Source: Desulfitobacterium chlororespirans DSM 11544 (GTDB taxonomy: Bacteria > Bacillota > Desulfitobacteriia > Desulfitobacteriales > Desulfitobacteriaceae). From it: DNA of 64,000 nt. Below the pieces are notes generated by a model that did not search any database, was not told the DNA's origin, and saw only the letters and a list, made by a program, of their open reading frames with translations. Position 1 is the first letter of the stretch; every line of letters begins with the position of its first letter. The stretch covers positions 95,362-159,361 of the forward strand of contig NZ_FRDN01000005.1 in assembly GCF_900143285.1 (NCBI RefSeq). The letters are read 5' to 3'. Position numbers and translations under genes: made by a program. Shown in pieces: positions 48,829 through 57,078 of this stretch.

Positions 48829-51513
48829 TTGAAACGACTTATGCTGAATCGAAGGGATTTTCTTAAATCAACAGCTATAACCGGAGCTGCGGCAGCATTC
48901 GGCGGGCCCTTATTGGTCACGGCCTTATCGAAAGACTCTGCCAAGGCGGCGGAAACCGCTGCGACAAAGATTGTCAAGACCAATTGCCGGGCTTGTATTG
49001 CGAACTGTGGGGTTCTGGCCCATGTCAAAGATGGCCGTGTCATCAAGCTCGAAGGCAATCCGGAGTATCCCATGAGCTATGGGAAAATGTGCGCCAAAGG
49101 GCTGGCCGGTATACAGGCCCTTTATCACCCTAATCGCAATAAACATCCTATGCTGCGCGTGGGTGCCCGTGGCGAAAACAAGTGGAAGCGCATTTCCTGG
49201 GATGAGGCTCTGGACATTATTGCCAAGCAACTGATGGAAGCCCGTGAAAAATACGGGGCGGAAAGCTTGGTTTGTTCCACGGGTGGCGGCGGCAACCCGG
49301 AGTTTTGGAGCATCACACGGTTTTGCAGTGCTTTCGATTCTCCCAACTGGTTTGAACCCGGTTGTGCCCAGTGTTATTTGCCGCGCACATTAACGGCTGC
49401 CGTGATGTATGGCGGTCCTGATACCAGTATCGCTGATTCCAATTGCCTGGAGATTTACGATCTTGAAGAGACAACGATTAAGACTCTGGTCATGTGGGGA
49501 ACAGCTCCTGCGAACTCTTGCCCGGCCGGTGGCGGAAATGCCGTCAATGAACTGCGTGCCCGCGGAGTCCGTACGGTGGTCATCGATCCGCGCCTAACCC
49601 CCGATGCCGCCAAAGCGGATATCTGGCTGCCGATCCGGCCGGGAAGCGATGTCGCCCTTATGCTGGCCTGGACCCGCTATATTATGGAGAAGAAACTCTA
49701 CGATCTGGATTTCATCATGAAATGGACGAATTTGCCTTATCTCGTGAATGTCAAAACAAAGATGCTGGTGCGTGCCGGTGAAGCGGCTGTCCCAGGAGGT
49801 CCCGAGACCTTTATGGTTTGGGATACCAAAACCAATTCAGCCCAGCCTCTGGCTTACCCCTGGAACGACAGTCTTATGCCTGCACTGGAGGGGACTTACA
49901 CCGTGAATGGGGAAGAGTGCAAGACAGGATTCCAGCTGCTGAAAGAGCGGTGTGAACCTTTCACTCTTCAGAAGGCGGCGGAGACATGTTGGCTCGATGC
50001 CGATAAAATCGAAGAAGCGATCAAGCTTTATGCCCTTAACTCCCCGGGAGGGATAAGCCTGGGTGTTGCTACCGACCAAAATCCCAATTCAGTGCAGGCG
50101 GCTATGGGGATTACTGTCCTTAACACTCTGATGGGCAATGTGGAAAAACCGGGGGCGCTGATGCAGCGCTTTAAATCCAGCGGTATTGCACCGATTTTTA
50201 CCTACATCGTTCCGCCGGCCATCAAATTGATTTCAGAAGAGCAATTTAAAAAACGTCTGGGTACGATTGAGCACAAGGGACTTCTCCAGTGGACAGCCGC
50301 TCAGCCCACCGCTATTCTGGAGGCAATTCTGACCGGCAAACCCTATAAGCCGCGGGTGTGGATCGAACGCTCCGGCAATAAAATGGGGGCGGTGGCCAAC
50401 GCAGCCAAATGGAAAGATGCCATTGACCAAATGGACTTTATTGTCCATATGTTCATGTATCCCACATCATTTTCTGCTTATGCCGATATTCTGATTCCGG
50501 CTACGGAATGGCTGGAGACCAATATGCCGGTTGAATCGCTCAATATGGTCTTTGCCCGCCAAGCTGTCACTCATTTGTGGGAGACAATGGATGAAACCCT
50601 GTTCTGGTCTAAATTGGCCAAACGCTGTGCGGATCTGGGCCATGAAAATTGCCAGAGAGCGTTTGATCCTGAATTTATGGGTGGAGATTTACCTTATTGG
50701 AATTCGATGGAGGAACTTCTCAATATATTCACGACCTCCGCAGTGAACATGACCTGGCAGGAGTTTGCGGAAAAGGCTCCTTTTGAGTATATGCCTAAAC
50801 AGGATTGGAAAGAGTACCACGTTTATCAAAAGCTTGATCCGGCGACGGGTAAGCCAGGGGGCTTTCCTACCCCCTCCAAAAAAATCGAACTCTATGCTGA
50901 AGGTTTTATTACTTTAGGAAGAACCGGAGCTCCCTTTGCACCTTATCCCTTGCCACCGGCTTCGGTAGACTACGATCCCCTGCCTTATTATATGGAACCG
51001 GCGGAGAGCCCCCTTCAAGGCAGTGAACTGGCCAAGGAATTCCCCTTGGTTATGACCAATGGAAGGTTGCCTTACTTCCATCACAACACCTTAAAAAACA
51101 TCCCTTGGTTAAGGGAGATTTATCCTGTTCCTGAGCTTTGGATTCACCCGGAGGCCGCAGAAAAATATGGCGTTGGGCATGGGGACTGGGTTTGGGTCGA
51201 GTCCAAGCGGGGTAAAACAAAAGGAAAAGCCAACGTGACGGAAGGGATTAATCCCGGTGTGGTGTATATGGAGCGTTTCTGGTTTCCGGAAACATTAGAT
51301 AGTGAAACCCACGGCTGGCAGGAAATGAATGTCAACCTGCTCAGCAAGGAGGATGCTCCTTTCAATGATGTAGTCGGTACTTACACACTGCGGGGCTATC
51401 TCGTAAAGGTTTCCAAAGCGGATGGCCCGCCGCCGGGGGTTTGGCTGAAACCGGAGGATTTCAAGCCCTGGCTGCCTCAGCCATCTGAACCCACCAAAGA
51501 TGTGGAGGTGTAA
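48829..51513 (+). CDS. Tat-exported molybdopterin oxidoreductase, catalytic subunit
   Basis: An 894-residue DMSO-reductase-superfamily enzyme. A twin-arginine signal opens it ('LNRRDFLKSTAITGAAAAFGG', cleavage near AKA-AE), then the [4Fe-4S] site ('CRACIANCGVLAHV' to 'YGKMCAKGL'), the large molybdopterin domains and a C-terminal dinucleotide-binding domain ('PLVMTNGRLPYFHHNTLKNIPWL'). A likely Mo ligand is a cysteine in 'FEPGCAQCYLPRT', but by eye I cannot say which. Such three-subunit enzymes reduce DMSO, polysulfide, thiosulfate, arsenate and others. The start is TTG 48829 behind GAGGAGGG; ATG 48841 would shorten the n-region. Downstream genes encode its Fe-S subunit, anchor and chaperone. 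Confidence 0.9.
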   Translation: MKRLMLNRRDFLKSTAITGAAAAFGGPLLVTALSKDSAKAAETAATKIVKTNCRACIANCGVLAHVKDGRVIKLEGNPEYPMSYGKMCAKGLAGIQALYHPNRNKHPMLRVGARGENKWKRISWDEALDIIAKQLMEAREKYGAESLVCSTGGGGNPEFWSITRFCSAFDSPNWFEPGCAQCYLPRTLTAAVMYGGPDTSIADSNCLEIYDLEETTIKTLVMWGTAPANSCPAGGGNAVNELRARGVRTVVIDPRLTPDAAKADIWLPIRPGSDVALMLAWTRYIMEKKLYDLDFIMKWTNLPYLVNVKTKMLVRAGEAAVPGGPETFMVWDTKTNSAQPLAYPWNDSLMPALEGTYTVNGEECKTGFQLLKERCEPFTLQKAAETCWLDADKIEEAIKLYALNSPGGISLGVATDQNPNSVQAAMGITVLNTLMGNVEKPGALMQRFKSSGIAPIFTYIVPPAIKLISEEQFKKRLGTIEHKGLLQWTAAQPTAILEAILTGKPYKPRVWIERSGNKMGAVANAAKWKDAIDQMDFIVHMFMYPTSFSAYADILIPATEWLETNMPVESLNMVFARQAVTHLWETMDETLFWSKLAKRCADLGHENCQRAFDPEFMGGDLPYWNSMEELLNIFTTSAVNMTWQEFAEKAPFEYMPKQDWKEYHVYQKLDPATGKPGGFPTPSKKIELYAEGFITLGRTGAPFAPYPLPPASVDYDPLPYYMEPAESPLQGSELAKEFPLVMTNGRLPYFHHNTLKNIPWLREIYPVPELWIHPEAAEKYGVGHGDWVWVESKRGKTKGKANVTEGINPGVVYMERFWFPETLDSETHGWQEMNVNLLSKEDAPFNDVVGTYTLRGYLVKVSKADGPPPGVWLKPEDFKPWLPQPSEPTKDVEV

Positions 51514-51515
51514 TC

Positions 51516-52091
51516 ATGCAAAAAACATTGGTTGTCGACTTGGATCGTTGTATTGGCTGTAAATCCTGCGAAGTGGCGTGCAAGCAGGAAAATGGTGTGA
51601 CCCTGGGATCTTATTGGAATAAGGTAAAACAGATTGGCCCGCGGGGGAAGTACCCGGATCTCCAGATGCATTTTCTCCCGGTGATGTGCCAGCAGTGCTC
51701 CAGTCCGGAATGCGTCAAAGTCTGTCCCACGGGAGCATCTTATATAAATGAAGAGAATATTGTCCTGGTCGATAAAGAAAAATGCATCGGCTGCCGTTAC
51801 TGCATCATGGCCTGCCCCTACGAGGCCCGCACTTTCAATGAAGAACAAAAGGTTGTAGAGAAATGCACTCTTTGCGTTCATCTATTGGCAATTGGTGAGA
51901 AACCTGCCTGCGTCAAGAATTGTGTGGGCAGCGCCCGGTTTTTCGGCGACCTGGACGATCCGGACAGCGACGTAACGAAGGCGCTCAAAAAAGCCGGCAG
52001 CGACAGTGTGCATAGTATGCCGGATGTGGGGAACCATCCTACCTCCCGCTATATCATGCACCGCAAGACGGCTATATGGAAGGAGAGCTAA
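51516..52091 (+). CDS. DmsB-like four-cluster ferredoxin subunit
   Basis: A 191-residue iron-sulfur protein with four cysteine groups, each binding a [4Fe-4S] cluster: 'CIGCKSCEVACKQ', 'CQQCSSPECVKVCPTGA', 'CIGCRYCIMACPYEA' and 'CTLCVHLLAIGEKPACVKNC'. It carries electrons between the membrane anchor and the Mo subunit. It lacks a Tat signal of its own, so it is co-exported with the catalytic subunit (hitchhiker), as in DmsAB. It starts three bases after the catalytic gene. Confidence 0.94.
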   Translation: MQKTLVVDLDRCIGCKSCEVACKQENGVTLGSYWNKVKQIGPRGKYPDLQMHFLPVMCQQCSSPECVKVCPTGASYINEENIVLVDKEKCIGCRYCIMACPYEARTFNEEQKVVEKCTLCVHLLAIGEKPACVKNCVGSARFFGDLDDPDSDVTKALKKAGSDSVHSMPDVGNHPTSRYIMHRKTAIWKES

Positions 52092-52092
52092 T

Positions 52093-52995
52093 ATGAGTAT
52101 CGAATGGTCATTGGTTTTTTTCACAGTTTTTGTGGGCTTGGGCTGCGGAATCTTTGTCTGTTCCGTCATCTTAACCGAATGGGGCGGTATGGCAAAGCAA
52201 GTGAGGACGAAGAGTTCGCTGGCAGCACTGGCAGCTTTGGCAATTGGCGGCTTTTCCAGCGTCCTGCATCTGGGTCACCCGGAAAGAATCTTTGGCGCCC
52301 TGGGTCATCCAACTTCCGGAATCTTTATGGAGTCGACGATGTTAGGGTTGGTGGCTTTGGACATTATTGTTTATCTGGTGGCTATGCGGAGAAATGCTTC
52401 TGACCGTACCCTCAGGATTATTTCCACGGTAGGGATAATTCCCGCGGTTATTCTGGCCTTTGCCGTTGGCTACACCTATGTATTATCAGCCCGGCCTGCA
52501 TGGAATACCCTTATTTTACCGCTCATTTATCTGGCCTCGGCAGGTTTAATGGGGTGTTACAGCCTCAGCCTGCTGATTGCGTTTACGAACAATATCAGCT
52601 CGGCACCTGGGACAACGTCAGCAGAAATTGCAGCGGCAAAGGGGGCTCCATCGGCAGCAGGGACGATAAAATGGGCAACACTCATTGCTGTGGCATTTCA
52701 GGCTGTGCTGCTCATACTCTATTTGATCCATCTGGCGGTTGCGCCTTATCCGGATATTACCCGCTCTGCCACCCGGGTTTTGACCGGTGATCTGGCAGTT
52801 TTATTCTGGGGAGGATTGGTGCTCCTGGGTTTATTGGTTCCTGCCGCCCTGGTATCGCCATTCAACAAAAAGAAGGCGAAACAGATACCTCCCGTTGCGT
52901 CTTTAGCATTCGGCCTTGTCTGTGTTTTGGTTTCCAGTGCGCTCTTCCGGGGGTTGATGTTTTCTCTTGGCAGCAGCATCAAGCAGTTCTTGTAA
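52093..52995 (+). CDS. DmsC-like membrane anchor subunit
   Basis: A 300-residue eight-helix membrane protein of the DmsC type: 'IEWSLVFFTVFVGLGCGIFVCSVIL', 'SSVLHLGHPERIFGALGHPTSGIFMESTMLG' (the quinol-site histidines) and 'MGCYSLSLLIAF'. It oxidises menaquinol and passes electrons to the Fe-S subunit. ATG 52093 follows AAGGAGAGC and begins one base after the Fe-S gene's stop. Confidence 0.9.
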   Translation: MSIEWSLVFFTVFVGLGCGIFVCSVILTEWGGMAKQVRTKSSLAALAALAIGGFSSVLHLGHPERIFGALGHPTSGIFMESTMLGLVALDIIVYLVAMRRNASDRTLRIISTVGIIPAVILAFAVGYTYVLSARPAWNTLILPLIYLASAGLMGCYSLSLLIAFTNNISSAPGTTSAEIAAAKGAPSAAGTIKWATLIAVAFQAVLLILYLIHLAVAPYPDITRSATRVLTGDLAVLFWGGLVLLGLLVPAALVSPFNKKKAKQIPPVASLAFGLVCVLVSSALFRGLMFSLGSSIKQFL

Positions 52996-53088
52996 TTTTA
53001 AATTAAACAATCGGCATGGGGGAATGGGGAAGAACCTCTCGATTGTCTCTGTTCCCCCTCAATCTACGCTGGAAATGAGGAGATGCAA

Positions 53089-53781
53089 ATGGAGAAACTG
53101 TCGGAATACCCGGACCTGATGGTGGGCCGGGAACATATGTATCGATTTTTAGGGCGTCTCTACAGAGTGGAAGTGGATGGGGATTTACTGAACCACATGC
53201 AGGGGATGTCATTTCCCGGAGAGAGCAGCGATGTTGAACTCAGTAAAGGATATCGAATGCTTGAAGAGTATCTTCGCAAGCCCTGGGGAGATCCTGTGAC
53301 AGATTTGGCTGTGGACTTTGCCAGGGTTTTTCTGGGCGCCGGTATAAGCAACGCTTACGCAGCCTATCCTTATGAATCGGTTTACACAAGCCCGGAGAGG
53401 CTGGTCATGCAGGATGCCCGGGATCAAGTTGTGGCGTTATATCGGAGCAAAGGGCTTGATATCTCTGCTGCCCTGGATTTTCCGGAGGATCATATCTCTC
53501 TTGAGCTTGAATTTATGGCTCACCTGTGCCTGGAGGTGCAAAAAGCTCTTGCTGTACAGGATCTGTCAGCGGTGTCCGCCTGCCTGAAAGAACAGTTGGA
53601 TTTTCTCTTGCAGCACCTTTTGAACTGGGTTCCCGCTTTTTGTGCTGATGTGGAGAAGCATGCGGAAACATCTTTTTACAAAGGGACCGCTCAGATTACA
53701 GAGGGCTATTTACGCCTGGAGCATATCCTCCTTGAAGATTTGGTTGCGGAAATTGATGCCGGGGGCCTTAGGGTGGATTAG
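53089..53781 (+). CDS. TorD/DmsD-family molybdoenzyme maturation chaperone
   Basis: A 230-residue all-helical cytoplasmic chaperone that binds the catalytic subunit's signal and assists cofactor insertion. 'YRFLGRLYRVEVDG', the family motif 'LAVDFARVFLGAGISNAYAAYPYESVYTSPERLVMQD' and 'PEDHISLELEFMAHLCLEVQ' are typical of TorD. ATG 53089 has better spacing from GAGGAG than ATG 53083. It follows the anchor gene after 93 nt. Confidence 0.92.
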   Translation: MEKLSEYPDLMVGREHMYRFLGRLYRVEVDGDLLNHMQGMSFPGESSDVELSKGYRMLEEYLRKPWGDPVTDLAVDFARVFLGAGISNAYAAYPYESVYTSPERLVMQDARDQVVALYRSKGLDISAALDFPEDHISLELEFMAHLCLEVQKALAVQDLSAVSACLKEQLDFLLQHLLNWVPAFCADVEKHAETSFYKGTAQITEGYLRLEHILLEDLVAEIDAGGLRVD

Positions 53782-53806
53782 TGCAGTGATGAGTGAGGAG
53801 GTTAAA

Positions 53807-54460
53807 ATGAGTGAACAAAACGATAAAGATGAACGGAACGGGGAGAACTATGGCGTTAGCTCCTCGCGGCGTGCTTTTCTTAAATATACCGGAGGAGTTT
53901 TGGCAGCGATGCTCGGGCTTGGAGCGACGGGCAAAACGCTGAAAAGAGAAGACCTGCTCCGGCCTCCGGGGGGACAGGACGAGACTGATTTTATTTCCAG
54001 ATGCATTAAATGCGACCGCTGCCGAAGTGTCTGCCCTACTTCTGTGATCGGTTTGGCGAACTTGTCGGACAGCATGTTGGACGCCCGCACCCCGGTAATG
54101 AAATTCCATCTTGGTTACTGTGATTTTTGTAACAAATGCGTGGAAGTCTGTCCTACTCAAGCTTTGAAGTCTTTTGACATGAAGACTGTAAAAATAGGAC
54201 TTGCGGAAGTAAAAAAAGATATCTGCATAGCCTGGGACTCGGTTGGCTGCACCATATGCCAGGAAGAATGCCCCTACGATGCCATCCTACTGGATGGGCA
54301 GCGCCGCCCTATAGTTGAGTCTGAAAAATGCAACGGATGCGGTCTATGCGTGAAAGTCTGTCCGGCCCTGGTAATGCGATCGTATGGGGGAGGCAAAGTA
54401 CGCGGTATAGAAGTTGAAGTCATTGCCAGGAAAGGGGGAGAGCTCTTTGGAAGGAAATAG
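53807..54460 (+). CDS. NapG-like Tat-exported ferredoxin
   Basis: A 217-residue protein with a Tat signal ('SSRRAFLKYTGGVLAAMLGLG') and four Fe-S motifs ('CIKCDRCRSVCPTS', 'CDFCNKCVEVCPTQ', 'CTICQEECPYDA', 'CNGCGLCVKVCPA'), the layout of NapG/MauM. With the NapH-like protein it forms a quinol-oxidising electron path to an exported reductase. Start ATG 53807 is six bases from GAGGAGG; the more upstream ATG 53789 has no site. Confidence 0.9.
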   Translation: MSEQNDKDERNGENYGVSSSRRAFLKYTGGVLAAMLGLGATGKTLKREDLLRPPGGQDETDFISRCIKCDRCRSVCPTSVIGLANLSDSMLDARTPVMKFHLGYCDFCNKCVEVCPTQALKSFDMKTVKIGLAEVKKDICIAWDSVGCTICQEECPYDAILLDGQRRPIVESEKCNGCGLCVKVCPALVMRSYGGGKVRGIEVEVIARKGGELFGRK

Positions 54461-55403
54461 GACAAGAACCCTGAGAATGACGACGATGGCAGTGGTTGTG
54501 CTCCTTATTGTTATTGGCGGGGTTTGGGGTGCCGGTACAGGCACATTATCTTCCTTTGGGGTGAAGAGCATCTCAGCCATTTGCCCGCTGGGCTTCCTGG
54601 AAACGACCCTGGCCAGCCGGACGTTTATGCCCCATCTATTCATCTCCTTCCTGGTTATCGCCGGGATCACAGTGCTCTTGGGCAAGGTCTTCTGCGGCTG
54701 GATCTGTCCTGTTCCTCTGGTGCGCTACGGGTTGACGAATAGAGCAAAGGAAAGTCAGGAGGCGGAAACGGACAACGACAGGGAAAGTTCAGCGCCGGCG
54801 ATTTTTAAAAAGAAAGAAACTGCAGATGGGTTCTGCACTCAAGCCGGCCTCGCCCTTGATCAGAATTCTGTCACAGGATTATCTGTGCTTGGAGCATCCC
54901 TGGCCAGTTCTGCTGTCTTTGGCTTTCCTGTATTCTGTCTCATCTGTCCCATCGGGCTGATCTTTGCGACTTTATTTGCCCTCATGCGCCTTTTCCAATT
55001 TAATGAACCAACCTTTGATCTGCTTATTTTTCCTATTGTGATCATAGTTGAACTTGTGTTTCTGAAAAAATGGTGCAGCAAATGGTGTCCGGTAGGGGCT
55101 TTGCTCGGTATCTTCAGCCGCTTCAACCGCAGGCTTATACCCACGGTGGACAGCTCCCTTTGCTTGGAAGAAACGAATCAGGTCCATTGCCACCAATGCC
55201 AGAGTGTGTGCAGCTTTAATCTGGATCCTAAGCAGCTCCCCGGTACAAGTGATATCAGTGAGTGTACCAAGTGCAAGGAATGCGCGGATCGCTGCCCGGT
55301 CCAGGCAATTACATTCCCGTGGAAAAAATCGGTGGGAAGAATCGGACAAATCAACTCTTATAAAAATGACAAGGAGGATATTGAACATGGCAAAAATCAA
55401 TGA
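54447..55403 (+). CDS. NapH-like quinol dehydrogenase membrane protein
   Basis: A 318-residue protein with four or five helices and two Fe-S motif pairs. The membrane part has 'CGWICPVPLVRYGL' and 'CSKWCPVGALLGIFSRFN', the CP-motif repeats of NapH/NosR. The C-terminal part is a ferredoxin-like domain ('CHQCQSVCS', 'CTKCKECADRCPVQA'). A hydrophilic insertion (about 110-140) separates helices 2 and 3. Start TTG 54447 overlaps napG by 14 nt behind AAAGGGGGAG; an upstream TTG 54414 gives an unusual extension. It ends 17 bases inside the next small ORF. Confidence 0.88.
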   Translation: MEGNRTRTLRMTTMAVVVLLIVIGGVWGAGTGTLSSFGVKSISAICPLGFLETTLASRTFMPHLFISFLVIAGITVLLGKVFCGWICPVPLVRYGLTNRAKESQEAETDNDRESSAPAIFKKKETADGFCTQAGLALDQNSVTGLSVLGASLASSAVFGFPVFCLICPIGLIFATLFALMRLFQFNEPTFDLLIFPIVIIVELVFLKKWCSKWCPVGALLGIFSRFNRRLIPTVDSSLCLEETNQVHCHQCQSVCSFNLDPKQLPGTSDISECTKCKECADRCPVQAITFPWKKSVGRIGQINSYKNDKEDIEHGKNQ

Positions 55404-55494
55404 AGTTAAAGCAATGGTGGAGGCGGGAAAAACAAAACTGATTCCCGGTCTGGTGCAGGAAGCGCTGGATGAACGGAAGAGATCAACAAAATGA
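55387..55494 (+). CDS. 35-residue fragment resembling a corrinoid-protein N-terminus
   Basis: A short frame 'MAKINEVKAMVEAGKTKLI' + 'PGLVQEALDERKRSTK' behind GGAGGATATTGAAC. It matches the helix that opens the B12-binding corrinoid proteins of methyltransferase systems (MtaC/MttC-like), where 'VEAGK..LI.GLVQEALD.G' is followed by the helical cap and cobalamin domain. Here a stop follows directly and no further domain is present, so it is a truncated remnant or a new short protein. It overlaps the NapH-like stop by 17 bases and ends the operon before a terminator. Confidence 0.5.
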   Translation: MAKINEVKAMVEAGKTKLIPGLVQEALDERKRSTK

Positions 55495-55550
55495 GCAAAG
55501 AAATGTTCTGACTTAGCTTGTTCTGGTTTGCATATTCCTTTGGTAACAAT

Positions 55551-55590
55551 AAAGCTTCTTTTTGATGCATGCGAAAAGAGGCTTTTTGTT
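55551..55590 (+). terminator. Terminator of the molybdoenzyme operon
   Basis: AAGCTTCTTTT / AAAAGAGGCTT (one G-T pair), then TTTGTT. It lies 57 bases past the corrinoid-fragment stop and 41 bases before the second MCP-like gene. Confidence 0.8.
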
Positions 55591-55630
55591 AAAATAATCT
55601 CCGCCGGTGGGCGGAGGGTGGAGGGCTCTT

Positions 55631-56446
55631 ATGTCTATCATTGATTCTCTTCAGGAAGTGCTCCCTTTAATTCGCTGTATAATTCATGAAGATATTGCTT
55701 TAGCCATGACAGATAAGACAAAGTTTATTGCCTATTATCCCGCACAGGATTTTGATTTAAAGATCAAGGTTGGCGATCAAATACCACCGGGAGACCCTGT
55801 GCTGGAAACGATTAATACAGGGAGAGAGTTTTCCGGCATCATGCCGAAAGAATTTTTTGGGATCACGATCAAAGGCGGGTGCTTTCCGATCCGGGATGAA
55901 AGGGGGCAGATTATCGGCGCGGTGACGATGGCCAGAAACCTTGAACATCAAGCCCGGATCGACGAAGCGTCCCAAACCATTCTCACGTCCCTGCAGCAAA
56001 CAAATTCAAGCCTGGAGGAAATTGCCGCAAGTTCACAAAAGCTGGCAGCTTCAATAGAAAATATTACAAGGCTGGGCGAAGTAAACTACCAAAAAATAAT
56101 GGAAACGGATACGATTGTTTCCTCGATTAAGACTATCTCCAGCCAATCCAATCTCCTGGCACTCAATGCAGCGATTGAGGCGGCCAGGGCGGGGGTGTCG
56201 GGCAGGGGTTTTTCCGTTGTCGCCGAGGAGATGAGAAAACTGGCCCAGGTCAGCGGTGAATCCTCACAAAAGGTGTCCAATACTTTACTGGAGATAAAAA
56301 TGGCAGAAGATGAAATAAGCAAGCAAATTCATGAAATAAGTTTGGCAAGTCAGATTCAGGCAGCGGCTACAGAAGAAATAACATCCTCTTTACAGGAGAT
56401 TGTATCTTCATCCGAAGTGTTGGTAAATCTGGCAAAAATGGAGTAA
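55631..56446 (+). CDS. Soluble MCP-like signalling protein 2
   Basis: A 271-residue cytoplasmic MCP-like protein without membrane segments or HAMP: a sensor-like domain of about 110 residues ('[59 protein letters not shown]') and a short signalling domain ('[42 protein letters not shown]'). It is a clear paralogue in layout of the protein at 22740. It follows the molybdoenzyme operon but a terminator lies between; ATG 55631 is six bases from GGAGGG. Confidence 0.85.
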   Translation: MSIIDSLQEVLPLIRCIIHEDIALAMTDKTKFIAYYPAQDFDLKIKVGDQIPPGDPVLETINTGREFSGIMPKEFFGITIKGGCFPIRDERGQIIGAVTMARNLEHQARIDEASQTILTSLQQTNSSLEEIAASSQKLAASIENITRLGEVNYQKIMETDTIVSSIKTISSQSNLLALNAAIEAARAGVSGRGFSVVAEEMRKLAQVSGESSQKVSNTLLEIKMAEDEISKQIHEISLASQIQAAATEEITSSLQEIVSSSEVLVNLAKME

Positions 56447-56470
56447 GATACAGGTATAAGAAACAGGTAT

Positions 56471-56515
56471 AAGAAAATGGTGAACAAAGGAGTCATATCC
56501 CGTTCACCATTTTCT
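56471..56515 (+). terminator. Terminator after MCP-like gene 2
   Basis: AAGAAAATGGTGAAC / GTTCACCATTTTCTT, 15-base perfect stem with a T-rich 3' arm, followed by ATAT. Confidence 0.8.
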
Positions 56516-56577
56516 TATATCCGGGTGTAACTTTTCGGCCCTGGCCAGCACTAATAGGGTAGAGGAGGGAAGATAGA

Positions 56578-57078
56578 GTGAAAACCATGGAAGAAATCTA
56601 TAAAACCTATGAAAAGCCTATCTTCCACTACTTCTACGGCCTGACGGGCAACACCCATCTCGCCGAGGAATTGACCCAGGAAACCTTTTTTCAGGTCCTG
56701 AGGACTTTTTCCGGATTTCGGGGGGAAGCCCAGGTGACCACCTGGCTGTACAAGGTGGCGCGCAATGTGTACAGCATGTGGAAAAGGAAACAGAAGGCAA
56801 GCTTCCCCCTGCCTGAAGCGGAGCTGTTAAAGGGGCCGGCGTCTTATGAACCGGACACGGTTCTGGAATTGAAAGAAAAGCTGAGTCTGACAGGGAAAGT
56901 ACTCCAGGAACTCCCCGAGAACTATCGGGAAGTGTTCTGGCTGCGGGAATGGCATGAATTGGCCTATGAACAGATCGCCGTGATTATGGGGAAGTCGGTG
57001 CCCTGGGTAAAAGTTACCTTGCACCGGGCCAGACTGCAATTCCGTAAAAACTACGCAGAAAAGGAGGGAAAGGAATGA
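56578..57078 (+). CDS. ECF RNA polymerase sigma factor 3
   Basis: A 166-residue ECF sigma factor: region 2 'KPIFHYFYGLTGNTHLAEELTQETFFQVLRTFSGF', linker 'EAQVTTWLYKVARNVYSMWKRKQKA', region 4 'ELPENYREVFWLREWHELAYEQIAVIMGKSVPWVKVTLHRARLQFRK'. GTG 56578 is spaced from GAGGAGGG; the ATG 56587 is too far. It overlaps its anti-sigma gene by four bases (ATGA). Confidence 0.93.
   Translation: MKTMEEIYKTYEKPIFHYFYGLTGNTHLAEELTQETFFQVLRTFSGFRGEAQVTTWLYKVARNVYSMWKRKQKASFPLPEAELLKGPASYEPDTVLELKEKLSLTGKVLQELPENYREVFWLREWHELAYEQIAVIMGKSVPWVKVTLHRARLQFRKNYAEKEGKE

Noticed and set aside
48829-51513. Selenocysteine in the molybdopterin enzyme
   Set aside because: The frame has no internal TGA; a cysteine pair (GCAQC) stands near the expected metal-ligand region.
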